Source of the DNA: JACKII01 sp041687435
Lineage (GTDB): Bacteria; Pseudomonadota; Alphaproteobacteria; Bin95
Direction: 5' to 3'
Assembly: GCA_041687435.1 (NCBI GenBank)
Contig: JAWLBX010000013.1
Location: 29,779 to 93,778 of the forward strand
DNA length: 64,000 bases
Both the position numbers and the translations under genes were made by a program. Shown in pieces: positions 45,279 to 54,273 of this stretch. The stretch's first letter is position 1. Every line of letters begins with the position of its first letter. The notes under the pieces were generated by a model. The model was not told where the DNA came from. It ran no database searches and saw nothing but the letters and a program-made list of their open reading frames with translations.

Positions 45279-46790
45279 TCAATAAAACCCATCGTCCTCC
45301 GCCCCGTCCGAGACGAAATCGCGGAAGCGCGTAAAGGCACCGTCGAAATAAAGCTTCACCCGGTCTGTCGGGCCGTGGCGTTGCTTGGCGATGATGATCT
45401 CGGCAATATTGTGTACGCGGTCCATATCCTGCTGCCACTTTTCGTGCGAATCGGTGCCGGGGTCCGGCTCCTTGCGGCCAAGATAATATTCCTCGCGATA
45501 AATGAACATGACAACGTCGGCATCCTGCTCAATCGAGCCGGATTCGCGAAGATCGGCCAGCTGCGGACGCTTGTCTTCCCGCTGCTCGACCTGACGGGAG
45601 AGCTGGGAAAGTGCGATTACCGGAACATTCAATTCCTTGGCCACCGACTTGAGGCCACGGGTGATTTCGGAGATCTCCTGAACACGCCCTTCGTTGCGCG
45701 TTCCAGCCGAGCCCTGCATCAACTGCAGATAGTCCACAATGATCAGGTCGAGCGCACCATGGGTCCTCATCAGCCGCCGCGCGCGGGTGCGCAGGTTGGC
45801 GACAGTGATGGCCGGAGTGTCGTCGATGAACAGGGAAAGGTTGTTCAACTGCTGGCTGGTGGCGAACACGGCCTCGAACTGCTGCTGGTCGATGGCACCG
45901 CGGCGAATGGCATCCGACGGCACCCCCGACTGCTCGCCCAGAATACGCAGGGCCAGCTGTTCCGCCGACATCTCAAGCGAAAAGATTGCAACGTTGTGGC
46001 CATTCCGCTCGATCAGGTTGCCGGCCTCGTCTCGCTCGGAACTGTGTGAAACAGCGGCATTGAAGGCGATGTTGGTAGCAAACGCGGTTTTGCCCATGGC
46101 TGGCCGCGCGGCCAGAATGAGGAGGTCCGATTTCTGCAACCCACCCAACAACCGGTCCATATCCCGGAAACCGCTGGTGACGCCGGTCAGCCGCCCCTCA
46201 CGCTGGTAGGCGGCCTCCACCATCTTCAGGGTTTCCTTCAGTGTATGGCTGAAAGTACGGAAATCTCCCTTGCCGTCGCCGGTGGACGCCAGATTGAACA
46301 GCTGCTGTTCCGCCGCCTCGATCTGCTCGACCGCGGAATATTCGTTCTCCGGGCGGAAGGCGTCGTTCACCACCTCCTCGCCCAAAGCAATCAGCGCGCG
46401 GCGCAGATAGAGGTCGTAGACCAGTTGGCCATAATGTTTCGGGTCGATAATGGTCAGCGCATTTGCCGCCAGCGCGGCCAGATACTGAACGCCGCCCAGT
46501 TCGGCCAGGCTTTGCTCCTGGCTGAGGATATGTTTGAGCGTGCGCGCATCCGCCGTGCCGCCGCTTTCCACCACGCGCTTCAGCGCCGCATAGATTTTTT
46601 GGTGCGCCGGGTCCGCAAAATGTTCCGGCAGCAGGAAATCACCAACCTTGTCAAAGCCGGCATTGTTGGCCAGCAGCGTGCCGAGCAACGCCATCTCCGC
46701 ATCCAGATTGGCGGGCGGCTCACGGCTGGGCGTACCGAAAGACGGGGAGTCGGCGAAAGGAATTTGGGCTGCGATATTCATGGCCGCCAT
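45279..46790 (-). CDS. dnaB: Replicative DNA helicase DnaB
   Basis: The 503-residue hexameric helicase unwinds the replication fork. The N-terminal domain begins NLDAEMALLGTLLANNAGF. Walker A is LILAARPAMGKTAFATNIA; Walker B is LDLIIVDYLQLMQGS; an Arg-rich motif is in ALSQLSRQVEQREDKRPQLADLRESGSIEQDADVV. The start is either 46790 or ATG 46781 (MNIAAQ); AGG sits more suitably for the second. It heads the long minus-strand run. Confidence 0.96.
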   Translation of the reverse strand: MAAMNIAAQIPFADSPSFGTPSREPPANLDAEMALLGTLLANNAGFDKVGDFLLPEHFADPAHQKIYAALKRVVESGGTADARTLKHILSQEQSLAELGGVQYLAALAANALTIIDPKHYGQLVYDLYLRRALIALGEEVVNDAFRPENEYSAVEQIEAAEQQLFNLASTGDGKGDFRTFSHTLKETLKMVEAAYQREGRLTGVTSGFRDMDRLLGGLQKSDLLILAARPAMGKTAFATNIAFNAAVSHSSERDEAGNLIERNGHNVAIFSLEMSAEQLALRILGEQSGVPSDAIRRGAIDQQQFEAVFATSQQLNNLSLFIDDTPAITVANLRTRARRLMRTHGALDLIIVDYLQLMQGSAGTRNEGRVQEISEITRGLKSVAKELNVPVIALSQLSRQVEQREDKRPQLADLRESGSIEQDADVVMFIYREEYYLGRKEPDPGTDSHEKWQQDMDRVHNIAEIIIAKQRHGPTDRVKLYFDGAFTRFRDFVSDGAEDDGFY

Positions 46791-46867
46791 CCTAGCCTAT
46801 CCACCGCCCCGACTGTGAAAAATCAATCGGCGCATTGTCTGTGGATTATGGGGAATGCGGGCGCTAT

Positions 46868-47242
46868 TCAGATGATCCGCTTCAAAACGCCTTCCAGTTG
46901 GCGGCCAAGCGCGGCATCGGTCTGCTCGCCGATACAGGTGGACGCGGCCTCTGCGAACTTCGCGGTCTTGGCCTCACCCAGCAGGTACTTGAGGCCATGG
47001 ACGCCCGAATCGGCTGAGCCGCCGACCAAGCCTGCCGACTCTGCCGCCAGGCCGAAACCGCCGCCGCCGCTACCCGTCGCCTCTATATTGCCGAGGTCGG
47101 GAATCCGGCTTTCCAGCACACCCGCCAATTCGCCCTCGTCATTCTCGTGCAGGGCCTCCAGCATCATGGCCAGCGTCTGCTGTGCCAGTGCGTGATCGAT
47201 AGCAAGCCGGTGCGCGAGGGCGTCGATTAGGTCATGAAGCAT
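46868..47242 (-). CDS. Small hypothetical protein with glycine-rich hinge
   Basis: The 124-residue protein starts at ATG 47242 behind a GAGGAGA site. The first half (MLHDLIDALAHRLAIDHALAQQTLAMMLEAL) is helical; a short Gly-rich stretch (ATGSGGGGFGL) follows; the second half is again helical (LKYLLGEAKTAKFAEAASTCIGEQ). No signal peptide is evident. It recalls helical DUF2267-type proteins, but I cannot assign a family with confidence. Confidence 0.6.
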   Translation of the reverse strand: MLHDLIDALAHRLAIDHALAQQTLAMMLEALHENDEGELAGVLESRIPDLGNIEATGSGGGGFGLAAESAGLVGGSADSGVHGLKYLLGEAKTAKFAEAASTCIGEQTDAALGRQLEGVLKRII

Positions 47243-47498
47243 GGGTCGGTTCTCCTCATTCTGCTGAGTATGGCTGCCTTGTGGCCAGGTTCCAAGACCC
47301 TTCGACAGCCACCTGAATTGCAAAACTAGGGGCGATACGCGCCGATGACGTTGATCCATGTCATAGTGGGGAAGGTTCGGGCCCAACAAAAGTAGCGCGT
47401 TTCACTTGAAGGGCACGACATCGCCGCCCCCTTTGCTTGACAGGGACGTGTTTGGCATGGCTTTTGCCTCCATCCATTCGACCGGAGGAATAGTCCCA

Positions 47499-48206
47499 AT
47501 GCAAACGCCACTGACCGAAGCTGAACTTGCCGCCCTGCGTGCCCTCGACACCCCCACAGTCTGCAACGCGCTGGAAGAAATCGACAGCAAATTCCGCGAC
47601 CGCGGCTTCACAACCGAACCGCTGGTTTGCCCCTTCCCCCACCTGCCGCCTATCGTCGGCTACGCGCGCACCGCCACCTGCCGCAGCGTTTCACCCGGCA
47701 GCCGCAGCAGCGCGACGGCGACGGACTTCCGCGTCGCTTATTACTCCTATGTCGATCAGGGCAGCGAGCCGAAGATCAGCGTGATCCAGGATCTGGACGG
47801 CGGTTTCCGCGGCCATGGCGCCTTCTGGGGCGAGGTGCAGTCGAACGTCCACAAGGCCCTCGGCTGCCTGGGCGTCGTCACGGACGGCTGCATCCGCGAC
47901 ATTCCGGATTGGGCGGATGGTTTTCAGGCGCTCGCCGGCTCGATCAAGCCGAGCCATGCGCATGTGCATCCGGTGGATTTCGGCGGTCAGGTCATGATTT
48001 CCGGTATGATCGTCAATCATGGCGACCTGATCCATGCCGACCAGCACGGCGCGGTTGTCATTCCTCTGGACGTAGCGCGCGAGGTGCCCGCCGCGGCCGC
48101 GCGCATCGCCGCGAAGGAAAAGATCGTGCTGGATGTGGCCAAATCGCCCGACTTTACCTTCGAGAAACTGCGTGCTGCCATTGCCGGACCGAAGGACATC
48201 CACTGA
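47499..48206 (+). CDS. RraA/HMG-aldolase-like family protein
   Basis: The 235-residue protein shows the RraA-fold pattern: LRALDTPTVCNALEEID at the start, VQSNVHKALGCLGVVTDGCIRDIPD with the Arg-Asp motif, and HGDLIHADQHGAVVIP near the end. Relatives either inhibit RNase E or are 4-hydroxy-4-methyl-2-oxoglutarate/oxaloacetate aldolases; full Arg-Asp motifs fit the aldolase group better. GGAGGA lies upstream of ATG 47499. It shares TGATG with the following membrane gene. Confidence 0.82.
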   Translation: MQTPLTEAELAALRALDTPTVCNALEEIDSKFRDRGFTTEPLVCPFPHLPPIVGYARTATCRSVSPGSRSSATATDFRVAYYSYVDQGSEPKISVIQDLDGGFRGHGAFWGEVQSNVHKALGCLGVVTDGCIRDIPDWADGFQALAGSIKPSHAHVHPVDFGGQVMISGMIVNHGDLIHADQHGAVVIPLDVAREVPAAAARIAAKEKIVLDVAKSPDFTFEKLRAAIAGPKDIH

Positions 48207-48724
48207 TGGACCTCCCCCGCAGCGTTCTGGCGGCTGCGGGGGCGATGATCGCGTTGATCGTCGCCTCCAACATTCTGGTCCAGTTTCCGCTCAACGACTG
48301 GCTGACCTGGGGCGCCCTGCTGTTTCCGGTCTGCTTTTTGGTCACCGACCTGACCAATCGCAGCCACGGCGCGGTTCTGACTCGCAGAATGGTGTTGATC
48401 GCCTTTCCGGTCGCCATCGGTCTGTCGATGTGGCTGGCAACGCCGCGGATCGGCCTTGCCTCCGGCACGGCCTTCCTGGTGGGGCAACTGCTGGATGTCA
48501 GTGTGTTCGACCGCCTGCGCCGCGGCGCCTGGTGGCAGGCGCCGCTGATCTCCTCAATTCTGGCCTCGGCGGTCGACACCGCGCTGTTTTTCAGCCTGGC
48601 CTTCTATGCGACACCGGTTCCATGGGTAACGCTTGGGATCGGCGATTTCGGCGTAAAAGTCGCCTTGGCGCTGGCCCTGCTGATTCCGTTCCGGGCGCTG
48701 ATGCCAAGACTGCGGCCTGCGTAA
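48206..48724 (+). CDS. VUT-family (queuosine-precursor transporter-like) membrane protein
   Basis: The 172-residue protein is mostly hydrophobic, with about five or six membrane helices. It has the VUT/YhhQ pattern: ILVQFPLNDWLTWGALLFPVCFLVTDLTNRSHG near residues 25-55, and GQLLDVSVFDRLRRGAWWQAPLISSILASAVDTALFFSLAF. Family members import 7-cyano- or 7-aminomethyl-7-deazaguanine for queuosine. Its start overlaps the RraA-like stop. A queG gene is present at 9535-10716. Confidence 0.85.
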   Translation: MDLPRSVLAAAGAMIALIVASNILVQFPLNDWLTWGALLFPVCFLVTDLTNRSHGAVLTRRMVLIAFPVAIGLSMWLATPRIGLASGTAFLVGQLLDVSVFDRLRRGAWWQAPLISSILASAVDTALFFSLAFYATPVPWVTLGIGDFGVKVALALALLIPFRALMPRLRPA

Positions 48725-48728
48725 GCGG

Positions 48729-49859
48729 CTACTCCGCCGCCGCGCGCCGGGCCGACGCGCGCAGTTTCTCGCTTGCGCTCTTCAACTGGCCGCAGGCGGC
48801 GAGGATATCCTGGCCGCGCGGGTGGCGCACTGGAGCGGACATGTTCTGCTCACTCAGATAGTCCGCGAACCGGCGGATGGCGTTGTTGGACGAGCACTCA
48901 TAGACGCTGCCCGGCCATGGGTTGAACGGGATCAGGTTGATCTTGGCGGGGATGCCCTGCAGCAGTTCCACCATTGCCTTGGCATCCGCCAACGAATCGT
49001 TAACGCCCTTTAGCATCACGTATTCGAACGTGATCCGCCGCGCGTTGCTGAGGCCCGGGTAATCCCGGCAGGCCTGCATCAACTGGTCCAGAGGATACTT
49101 CCGGTTGATCGGCACCAGCTCGTCCCGCAACTCATCGCGCACCGCATGCAGCGAGATCGCCAGGTTCAGGCCAAGCTCCGCCCCGACCCGGCCGATCATC
49201 GGCACGACGCCGGCGGTCGATAGCGTAATCCGCCGTTTGGAGATCCCAAGTCCCTCGCCATCCATGACGATCCGCATCGCCTTGGCGACATTATCGTAAT
49301 TGTAGAGCGGTTCGCCCATGCCCATCAGGACGATATTGGTTAACGCCCGGTCATGTTCCGGCGCCGGCCATTCGCCGAATACATCGCGCGCCAGCATCAC
49401 CTGGCCGACGATTTCCGGCGCCGTCAGGTTGCGCACCAGCCGTTGCGTGCCGGTGTGACAGAACTTGCATGTAAGCGTGCAGCCGACTTGGCTGGAAACG
49501 CAGAGCGTACCCCGGTCGGTCTCCGGGATGTGAACGCTCTCAACCTCTTTTCCATCCGGAAACCGCAGCAGCCACTTCTGCGTGCCGTCGGTCGATTGCT
49601 GGTGCAGCGAAACCTGCGGCCGCTCGATAACGAAATGCGCGGCAAGAACCGCCCGCACCGACTTCGCCAGATTGGTCATTTGATCGAAATCGGTCGCGCC
49701 CCGATAATAGATCCACTGCCAGAGTTGACGCAGACGGAACCCCTCCACCCCATAGGGCGCGAGTTTATCGGCCAGTTCCTGACGGTCCAGGCCAATCAGA
49801 TTGGTTCGGGTATCCACCGTTTCGGGCAGCAGAGCGGCAGCAGTCACTTGCGGTTGCAT
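48729..49859 (-). CDS. rlmN: Dual-specificity RNA methyltransferase RlmN
   Basis: The 376-residue radical-SAM enzyme methylates A2503 of 23S rRNA and A37 of some tRNAs. The cluster motif is CTLTCKFCHTG. A SAM-region GMGEPLYNYDNV and a late VMLKGVNDSLADAKAMVELLQ, together with the catalytic Cys near YECSSNNAIRRF, are all present. ATG 49859 is inside the end of the IalB-like gene, a 16-base overlap; the frame itself extends to 50012. Confidence 0.94.
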   Translation of the reverse strand: MQPQVTAAALLPETVDTRTNLIGLDRQELADKLAPYGVEGFRLRQLWQWIYYRGATDFDQMTNLAKSVRAVLAAHFVIERPQVSLHQQSTDGTQKWLLRFPDGKEVESVHIPETDRGTLCVSSQVGCTLTCKFCHTGTQRLVRNLTAPEIVGQVMLARDVFGEWPAPEHDRALTNIVLMGMGEPLYNYDNVAKAMRIVMDGEGLGISKRRITLSTAGVVPMIGRVGAELGLNLAISLHAVRDELRDELVPINRKYPLDQLMQACRDYPGLSNARRITFEYVMLKGVNDSLADAKAMVELLQGIPAKINLIPFNPWPGSVYECSSNNAIRRFADYLSEQNMSAPVRHPRGQDILAACGQLKSASEKLRASARRAAAE

Positions 49860-50350
49860 TCCTGATCGATCTTGTTCAACGCCGCGGTCACGCCGCTCAG
49901 CGAATAGGTATCGGTCGTCAGCGTGCCCCGGCTGGACGTGCCGCGGACAACCATGGTTGCGCCAGCCTTCATTTCCCGGACCAGCGTGGCCTCGTCCTTC
50001 TGGAAAACCCACGCGGCATCGCCTTCGGAATAGAACTTGAAGGTCTTGTTCCCAATGGTCGCCGTCGGTTCGCTGCCTTCCTTGAAGGTGTAACCGATGA
50101 TGACGCTCACTTCGTCAAACACATTGCCGCTTGGCCGGTGAGTGACCAGGAAATACACGTCGCCACGACGGGTATAATTGCCCTGCTCCTTCTTCGGCTC
50201 GCTCACAACATAGCAAATCTTGCCACCCGGATCGTCAAAGGTGTAGGCGCGCCAGTCGGTGAACGTGCCGATTTGCACCGGGTCCGCGGCCATGCCGGCC
50301 CACGGCAGGATCATTGCGGCCACCGCCACTACCATTGCTTTCAGCTTCAT
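49844..50350 (-). CDS. Invasion-associated locus B (IalB)-like exported protein
   Basis: The 168-residue protein has a signal peptide (MKLKAMVVAVAAMILPWAGMAADP). The mature part is typical of IalB: FTDWRAYTFDDPGGKICYVVSEPKKEQG, then RGDVYFLVTHRPSGNVFDEVSVIIGY, and a closing Cys in DQECNRK that probably pairs with the earlier Cys. The family is common in alphaproteobacteria; the name comes from Bartonella, and the role in free-living species is unknown. It overlaps rlmN by 16 bases. Confidence 0.86.
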   Translation of the reverse strand: MKLKAMVVAVAAMILPWAGMAADPVQIGTFTDWRAYTFDDPGGKICYVVSEPKKEQGNYTRRGDVYFLVTHRPSGNVFDEVSVIIGYTFKEGSEPTATIGNKTFKFYSEGDAAWVFQKDEATLVREMKAGATMVVRGTSSRGTLTTDTYSLSGVTAALNKIDQECNRK

Positions 50351-50532
50351 CAGAATCCCTCAGTTTTGCCGTCTGCCATTCGTACCATGATCGAGCGGAA
50401 AATGGGTACCCGGACCATAGTGAAGTTACTGGACCGGGCCAAGACCTCCCGACTGAGACCCCGCCGCACAGCACGTTGCCAGACTGCACCCTGTGTGCTT
50501 TCTGTCCACCAAACTGACAGGAGATACCATCG

Positions 50533-51570
50533 ATGCGCGCTGTCTGGGTGGAAAATTGGAAGCCATTTGCCGAATTGCAACTGCAGGACGTTCCACGCCC
50601 CGAACTGGGCCCGCGCAACCTGCGCATTGCGGTGCAGGCCGCCGGGGTGAGCTTTGCCACCAGCCTGGTCGTGCAGGGCAAGTATCAACGCAAGCCGCCC
50701 CTGCCCTTCACACCCGGAACGGAGATTGCAGGCATTGTCGCAGAGACCGGGGCGGAGGTAACGAAATTCCGGCAGGGTGACCGCATCTGCGCCATGCTGG
50801 ATTGGGGCGGTCTCGCGGAGGAAGCGGCCTCGCTGGAGGTCAACACCTATAAAATCCCCGATACCCTGCCGTTTCCGGAAGCCATCAGCTTCACCAATTC
50901 CTATGGCACCTCCGCCGCCGCGCTGACCTGGCCGCACCTGCTGAACGTCCAGAAGGGCGATTGGTTGCTGGTGCACGGCGCAGCCGGCGGTGTCGGGATT
51001 GCGGCGGTCGAAATCGGCAAGATCCTGGGCGCCACGGTCATCGCCACGGCCAGCAGCCCGGAGAAACTGGACTTGGTAAAGGCGCACGGCGCCGACCATG
51101 CCATCAACTACCGCAATCAGGATTTCCGCGATGCCGTGCTGGGCATTACCGGCGGCCGCGGGGTGGATGCGGTTTACGACCCGGTCGGGGGCGACGTGTT
51201 CATGCAGTCGCTCCGCTGCATGGCGCCGGAAGGCCGCATCATGCCGGTGGGGTTTGCCAGCGGCACCATCCCGCAAATTCCGGCAAATCTGCTGCTGGTC
51301 AAGAATCTCACCGTCTGCGGTCTGAACATGGGTTACTACGCCGGATGGTCGCCGCAGGACGTGCGGTACGAGTATGAGGACCGGCTGCGCGCCCTGATGG
51401 ACCGGTTGTTCGCTTGGTATGACGCCGGCCAGATCAAGCCGGTCGCCGGCTCGGTCTATCCGCTGGAGCGGTTTCAGGACGCCATGGCCGACGTGCTGGG
51501 CCGCAAGTCGCTCGGCCGGGTTGCGCTGGTGATGGGCGAGGAAGCCAGGCGGCATGGATTCGCATCGTGA
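50533..51570 (+). CDS. NADPH:quinone oxidoreductase family protein
   Basis: The 345-residue medium-chain dehydrogenase/reductase lacks zinc-ligand motifs and has the quinone-oxidoreductase pattern: FTPGTEIAGIVAETGAEVTKFRQGDRI, LLVHGAAGGVGIAAVEIGKILGATVIATASS for NADPH binding, and GGRGVDAVYDPVGG. It overlaps folK by four bases (GTGA). The physiological substrate is unknown. Confidence 0.9.
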   Translation: MRAVWVENWKPFAELQLQDVPRPELGPRNLRIAVQAAGVSFATSLVVQGKYQRKPPLPFTPGTEIAGIVAETGAEVTKFRQGDRICAMLDWGGLAEEAASLEVNTYKIPDTLPFPEAISFTNSYGTSAAALTWPHLLNVQKGDWLLVHGAAGGVGIAAVEIGKILGATVIATASSPEKLDLVKAHGADHAINYRNQDFRDAVLGITGGRGVDAVYDPVGGDVFMQSLRCMAPEGRIMPVGFASGTIPQIPANLLLVKNLTVCGLNMGYYAGWSPQDVRYEYEDRLRALMDRLFAWYDAGQIKPVAGSVYPLERFQDAMADVLGRKSLGRVALVMGEEARRHGFAS

Positions 51571-52082
51571 CGGAGAAGCCAGTCACCGCCTGCATCGCCT
51601 TCGGTAGCAATCTGGGCGACCGGCACGCGACGCTGGCCGGGGCCTATGCGGCGCTGACCGGCGACCCGGCCATCCATTCGCTCAAGGCCTCGCGCCTGTT
51701 CGAGACGGCGCCGGTGGGCGGCCCCGGCGGACAGGGCCGGTTCCTCAACATCGTGCTGGCGGTCGAAACCACGCACAGCGCCCACGCCCTGCTGGCCCGC
51801 TGCATGACGGTCGAGCAACAATTCCGGCGCGAGCGCAAAATCCGCTGGGACGCGCGCACGCTGGACATCGACATTCTGCTCTATGGCAACGAGATCATCG
51901 CCACTGCTGATCTGGAAATTCCGCATCCGCGTATGCACCTGCGGCGGTTCGTGATGGTGCCGCTGGCGGACGTGGCGCCCGATGCGATCCATCCCGTTTT
52001 GCGCGAATCCGTTAAAGACTTGCTGGCACGCTTGGTTCCCGAACCCGGCGATGTCTACCCGATCGCCGACACCTGGACCTGA
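51567..52082 (+). CDS. folK: 2-amino-4-hydroxy-6-hydroxymethyldihydropteridine diphosphokinase
   Basis: The 171-residue HPPK starts at GTG 51567, coupled to the preceding gene. It shows IAFGSNLGDRHATL, ETAPVGGPGGQGRFLNIVLAVET and the pyrophosphokinase signature RWDARTLDIDILLYG, followed by IPHPRMHLRRFVMVPLADVAPD. The enzyme makes the pterin diphosphate used by dihydropteroate synthase. A DHPS-like gene follows six bases later. Confidence 0.93.
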   Translation: MTEKPVTACIAFGSNLGDRHATLAGAYAALTGDPAIHSLKASRLFETAPVGGPGGQGRFLNIVLAVETTHSAHALLARCMTVEQQFRRERKIRWDARTLDIDILLYGNEIIATADLEIPHPRMHLRRFVMVPLADVAPDAIHPVLRESVKDLLARLVPEPGDVYPIADTWT

Positions 52083-52088
52083 GGCCCG

Positions 52089-52982
52089 ATGATCAACGCC
52101 GACCAGATTTTTGCCCGCTGGCAGCGCCACGCCGACGCGCTAGCTGCCCCGGTGCGCCCCATCTCGCTGCCAAAGCTGGGCCTGACCTTCGAGGACCGCG
52201 CCTATCAGATGGCCGTGGTCAATTTCAGCCGTGACAGTTCCTATCGGGAAAGCGTCGTGTTCAGCCAGGAGCAGGCGAACTACCGCTGCGACCGGCTGTT
52301 GCTGGAAGGCGCGGACATTCTGGACCTTGGCGCGGAGTCGGTTGGCGATTTTGCCTCCCGCGTTAGCGCGGAACGGCAAACCGACATACTGTTGCCGACC
52401 GTCCGCCGCATGGCGGAAAAAGGCGTACCTGTCTCCGTCGAGACCTATTATCCGGAAGTCGCCGCCGCGGCGCTGGAGGCGGGCGCCGCCATCATCAACC
52501 TGACCGGGCGCGACGAGGACGGAGAGATCTACAGGCTTTGCGCCAAATATCGCGCGGGGCTGATCCTCTGCTACATGGCGGGGCGCAATGTCCGCGAAAA
52601 CACCGCCCTGCCCAGCCGCGAGGCGCTGATCGACGTGCAGATGGATTTCTTCCGCGAGCAGTTGGCCAGGGCTACGGCTGCCGGCGTCGAGGCGATCTGG
52701 GTCGATCCCGGCTTGGGATTCTACAACAACCTGCCGGACGGGCCGGGCCGTGTCGCGTTCCAGATCGAGAACGCGCTGGAGGCGTTCCGCTTCCGCGTGC
52801 TCGGCTGGCCGATCTGCCTGACCCTTGCCTCCCCGGTCTATTGGTTCCGGGAGGAAGCGCGGGTGGCGGAAACCGCCTACGCGGTGCTCTGCCTGCTGTC
52901 GAAGGCCAACCTGATCCGCAGCCACGAGGCCGCGCGCGTGACGCCTGTGCTAGCCGCCCAAGACGTGAAACCGGCATGGTAG
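52089..52982 (+). CDS. Divergent dihydropteroate-synthase-like protein
   Basis: The 297-residue TIM-barrel protein resembles FolP: MAVVNFSRDSSYRES in place of the usual ILNVTPDSFSDGG, then GADILDLGAESVGDFASRV, VSVETYYPEVAAAALEAGAAIINLTG, and WVDPGLGFYNNLP. The usual Ser-Arg-Lys-Ser loop that binds substrate reads LASPVYWFREEA, and the end reads LIRSHEAARVTPVL instead of IRVHDV. It may be a divergent FolP or a paralogue. Its position after folK suggests a folate link, but a second FolP elsewhere cannot be excluded. Confidence 0.7.
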   Translation: MINADQIFARWQRHADALAAPVRPISLPKLGLTFEDRAYQMAVVNFSRDSSYRESVVFSQEQANYRCDRLLLEGADILDLGAESVGDFASRVSAERQTDILLPTVRRMAEKGVPVSVETYYPEVAAAALEAGAAIINLTGRDEDGEIYRLCAKYRAGLILCYMAGRNVRENTALPSREALIDVQMDFFREQLARATAAGVEAIWVDPGLGFYNNLPDGPGRVAFQIENALEAFRFRVLGWPICLTLASPVYWFREEARVAETAYAVLCLLSKANLIRSHEAARVTPVLAAQDVKPAW

Positions 52983-52989
52983 GCTGATC

Positions 52990-54234
52990 GTGGACCCGCG
53001 CGACCCATTCGTTGCCGGCCAGTACGAGGCCTACCCCTACCCCGAACGCAAGCCGGCGGACGAGAAAAAGCGCCTGATCGAGGGCTCACCTTCGGACCTG
53101 CCGGAACTCTCGCACTATCTGTTCCGTGGCCGCACGCCGAACCCATTCCGCGCCCTGATCGCCGGCGGCGGCACCGGCGATGCTACGATCATGCTGGCCC
53201 AGCACTGCGCCAGTGCCGGGCTGGAGGCGGAGGTCGTCTATCTGGACATGTCCGCTGCCGCCCGCCGCGTGGTCGAGGAACGCGCGAAGGTGCGAGGACT
53301 CGCCAATCTGCGCTTCGTCACCGGCTCGCTGCTGGAGGTGGCGGCGCTGGCGCCGGGCCCCTATGACTATATCGACTGCTGCGGCGTGCTGCACCATCTG
53401 GCGTCGCCGGAGGCAGGTATTCAGTCCCTAGCCAAACAGCTTACGCCAAATGGCGGTATGGGTCTGATGGTCTATGGGGAATACGGGCGCCGGGGTGTTT
53501 ACGAAACCCAAGCATTGCTTCGCCATCTTGCCCCGCCGGGCCGGCCGGAAAAAGACCGCCTGACCCAGGCCAAACGACTGCTGGAAGCGCTGCCGCGAAC
53601 CAACTGGCTGAAACGCAACCCGTTCGTGCAGGACCACAAAACCGCGGGCGATGCCGGCCTCTATGACCTGCTGCTGCATGCCCGCGATCGAGCGTACACC
53701 GTGCCGCGACTCTCGCAACTGGTTGCAAGCGCCGGTCTGGAAATTGTCAGCTTCATCGAGCCGGCCCGGTACGACCCTGCCACCTATCTGCGCGATAGCC
53801 GGCTGCTTTCGCCATTGCAGGCCCTGTCAATGCCGGATAGGGCTGCGGCGGCGGAAGCAATCGCCGGAAATCTGCGCAAGCACACGGTCTATGTTGCGCC
53901 GATGGACCGCGCGGGCACGTGCGCAGCTTCCCCCGCGGATGCAGCACTGATCCCTGTGCTGCGCCGCCACACGCCGGACAGCGTTGCCAAAACCCTGCGT
54001 GCCGGCAGCCTGAATGCCGACCTGGACGGCTTCGCCGCCAAATTCCCGGCCCCGCCGCGTGCCGCCGCCATCGCCCAGCGGCTGGATGGCAAGCGCACCA
54101 TTGGGGAATTGCTTGCGGACCTGCGAGCCGCCGACCCGGCTCTTGCCGAAGACAAGGCCGCAACCGCGTTCGACGCCGTCTATCGCCTGCTGAATGGCCT
54201 CAACCTGCTGTTCCTCGCCGACCGTCGCGGTTAG
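52990..54234 (+). CDS. Class I SAM-dependent methyltransferase with C-terminal extension
   Basis: The 414-residue protein starts at GTG 52990. The SAM domain has motif I ALIAGGGTGDATIMLAQ near residue 58, then EVVYLDMSAAA, and YDYIDCCGVLHHLASPEAGI. After residue 240 it carries an extra domain with sequence like LDGFAAKFPAPPRAAAIAQRLDGKRTIGELLADLR, similar in style to PqqD/winged-helix-like modules. It follows the folP-like gene by seven bases, so it may act on the same pathway; its substrate is unknown. Confidence 0.8.
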   Translation: MDPRDPFVAGQYEAYPYPERKPADEKKRLIEGSPSDLPELSHYLFRGRTPNPFRALIAGGGTGDATIMLAQHCASAGLEAEVVYLDMSAAARRVVEERAKVRGLANLRFVTGSLLEVAALAPGPYDYIDCCGVLHHLASPEAGIQSLAKQLTPNGGMGLMVYGEYGRRGVYETQALLRHLAPPGRPEKDRLTQAKRLLEALPRTNWLKRNPFVQDHKTAGDAGLYDLLLHARDRAYTVPRLSQLVASAGLEIVSFIEPARYDPATYLRDSRLLSPLQALSMPDRAAAAEAIAGNLRKHTVYVAPMDRAGTCAASPADAALIPVLRRHTPDSVAKTLRAGSLNADLDGFAAKFPAPPRAAAIAQRLDGKRTIGELLADLRAADPALAEDKAATAFDAVYRLLNGLNLLFLADRRG

Positions 54235-54273
54235 GATGGCCCTGCCTGCCTGCCCCTTTCCGGAGCCTCTCCC

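Noticed and set aside
47627..48205. Upstream extension of the VUT-family frame
   Set aside because: It overlaps the RraA-like gene in another frame; the membrane protein starts at ATG 48206 with TGATG overlap.
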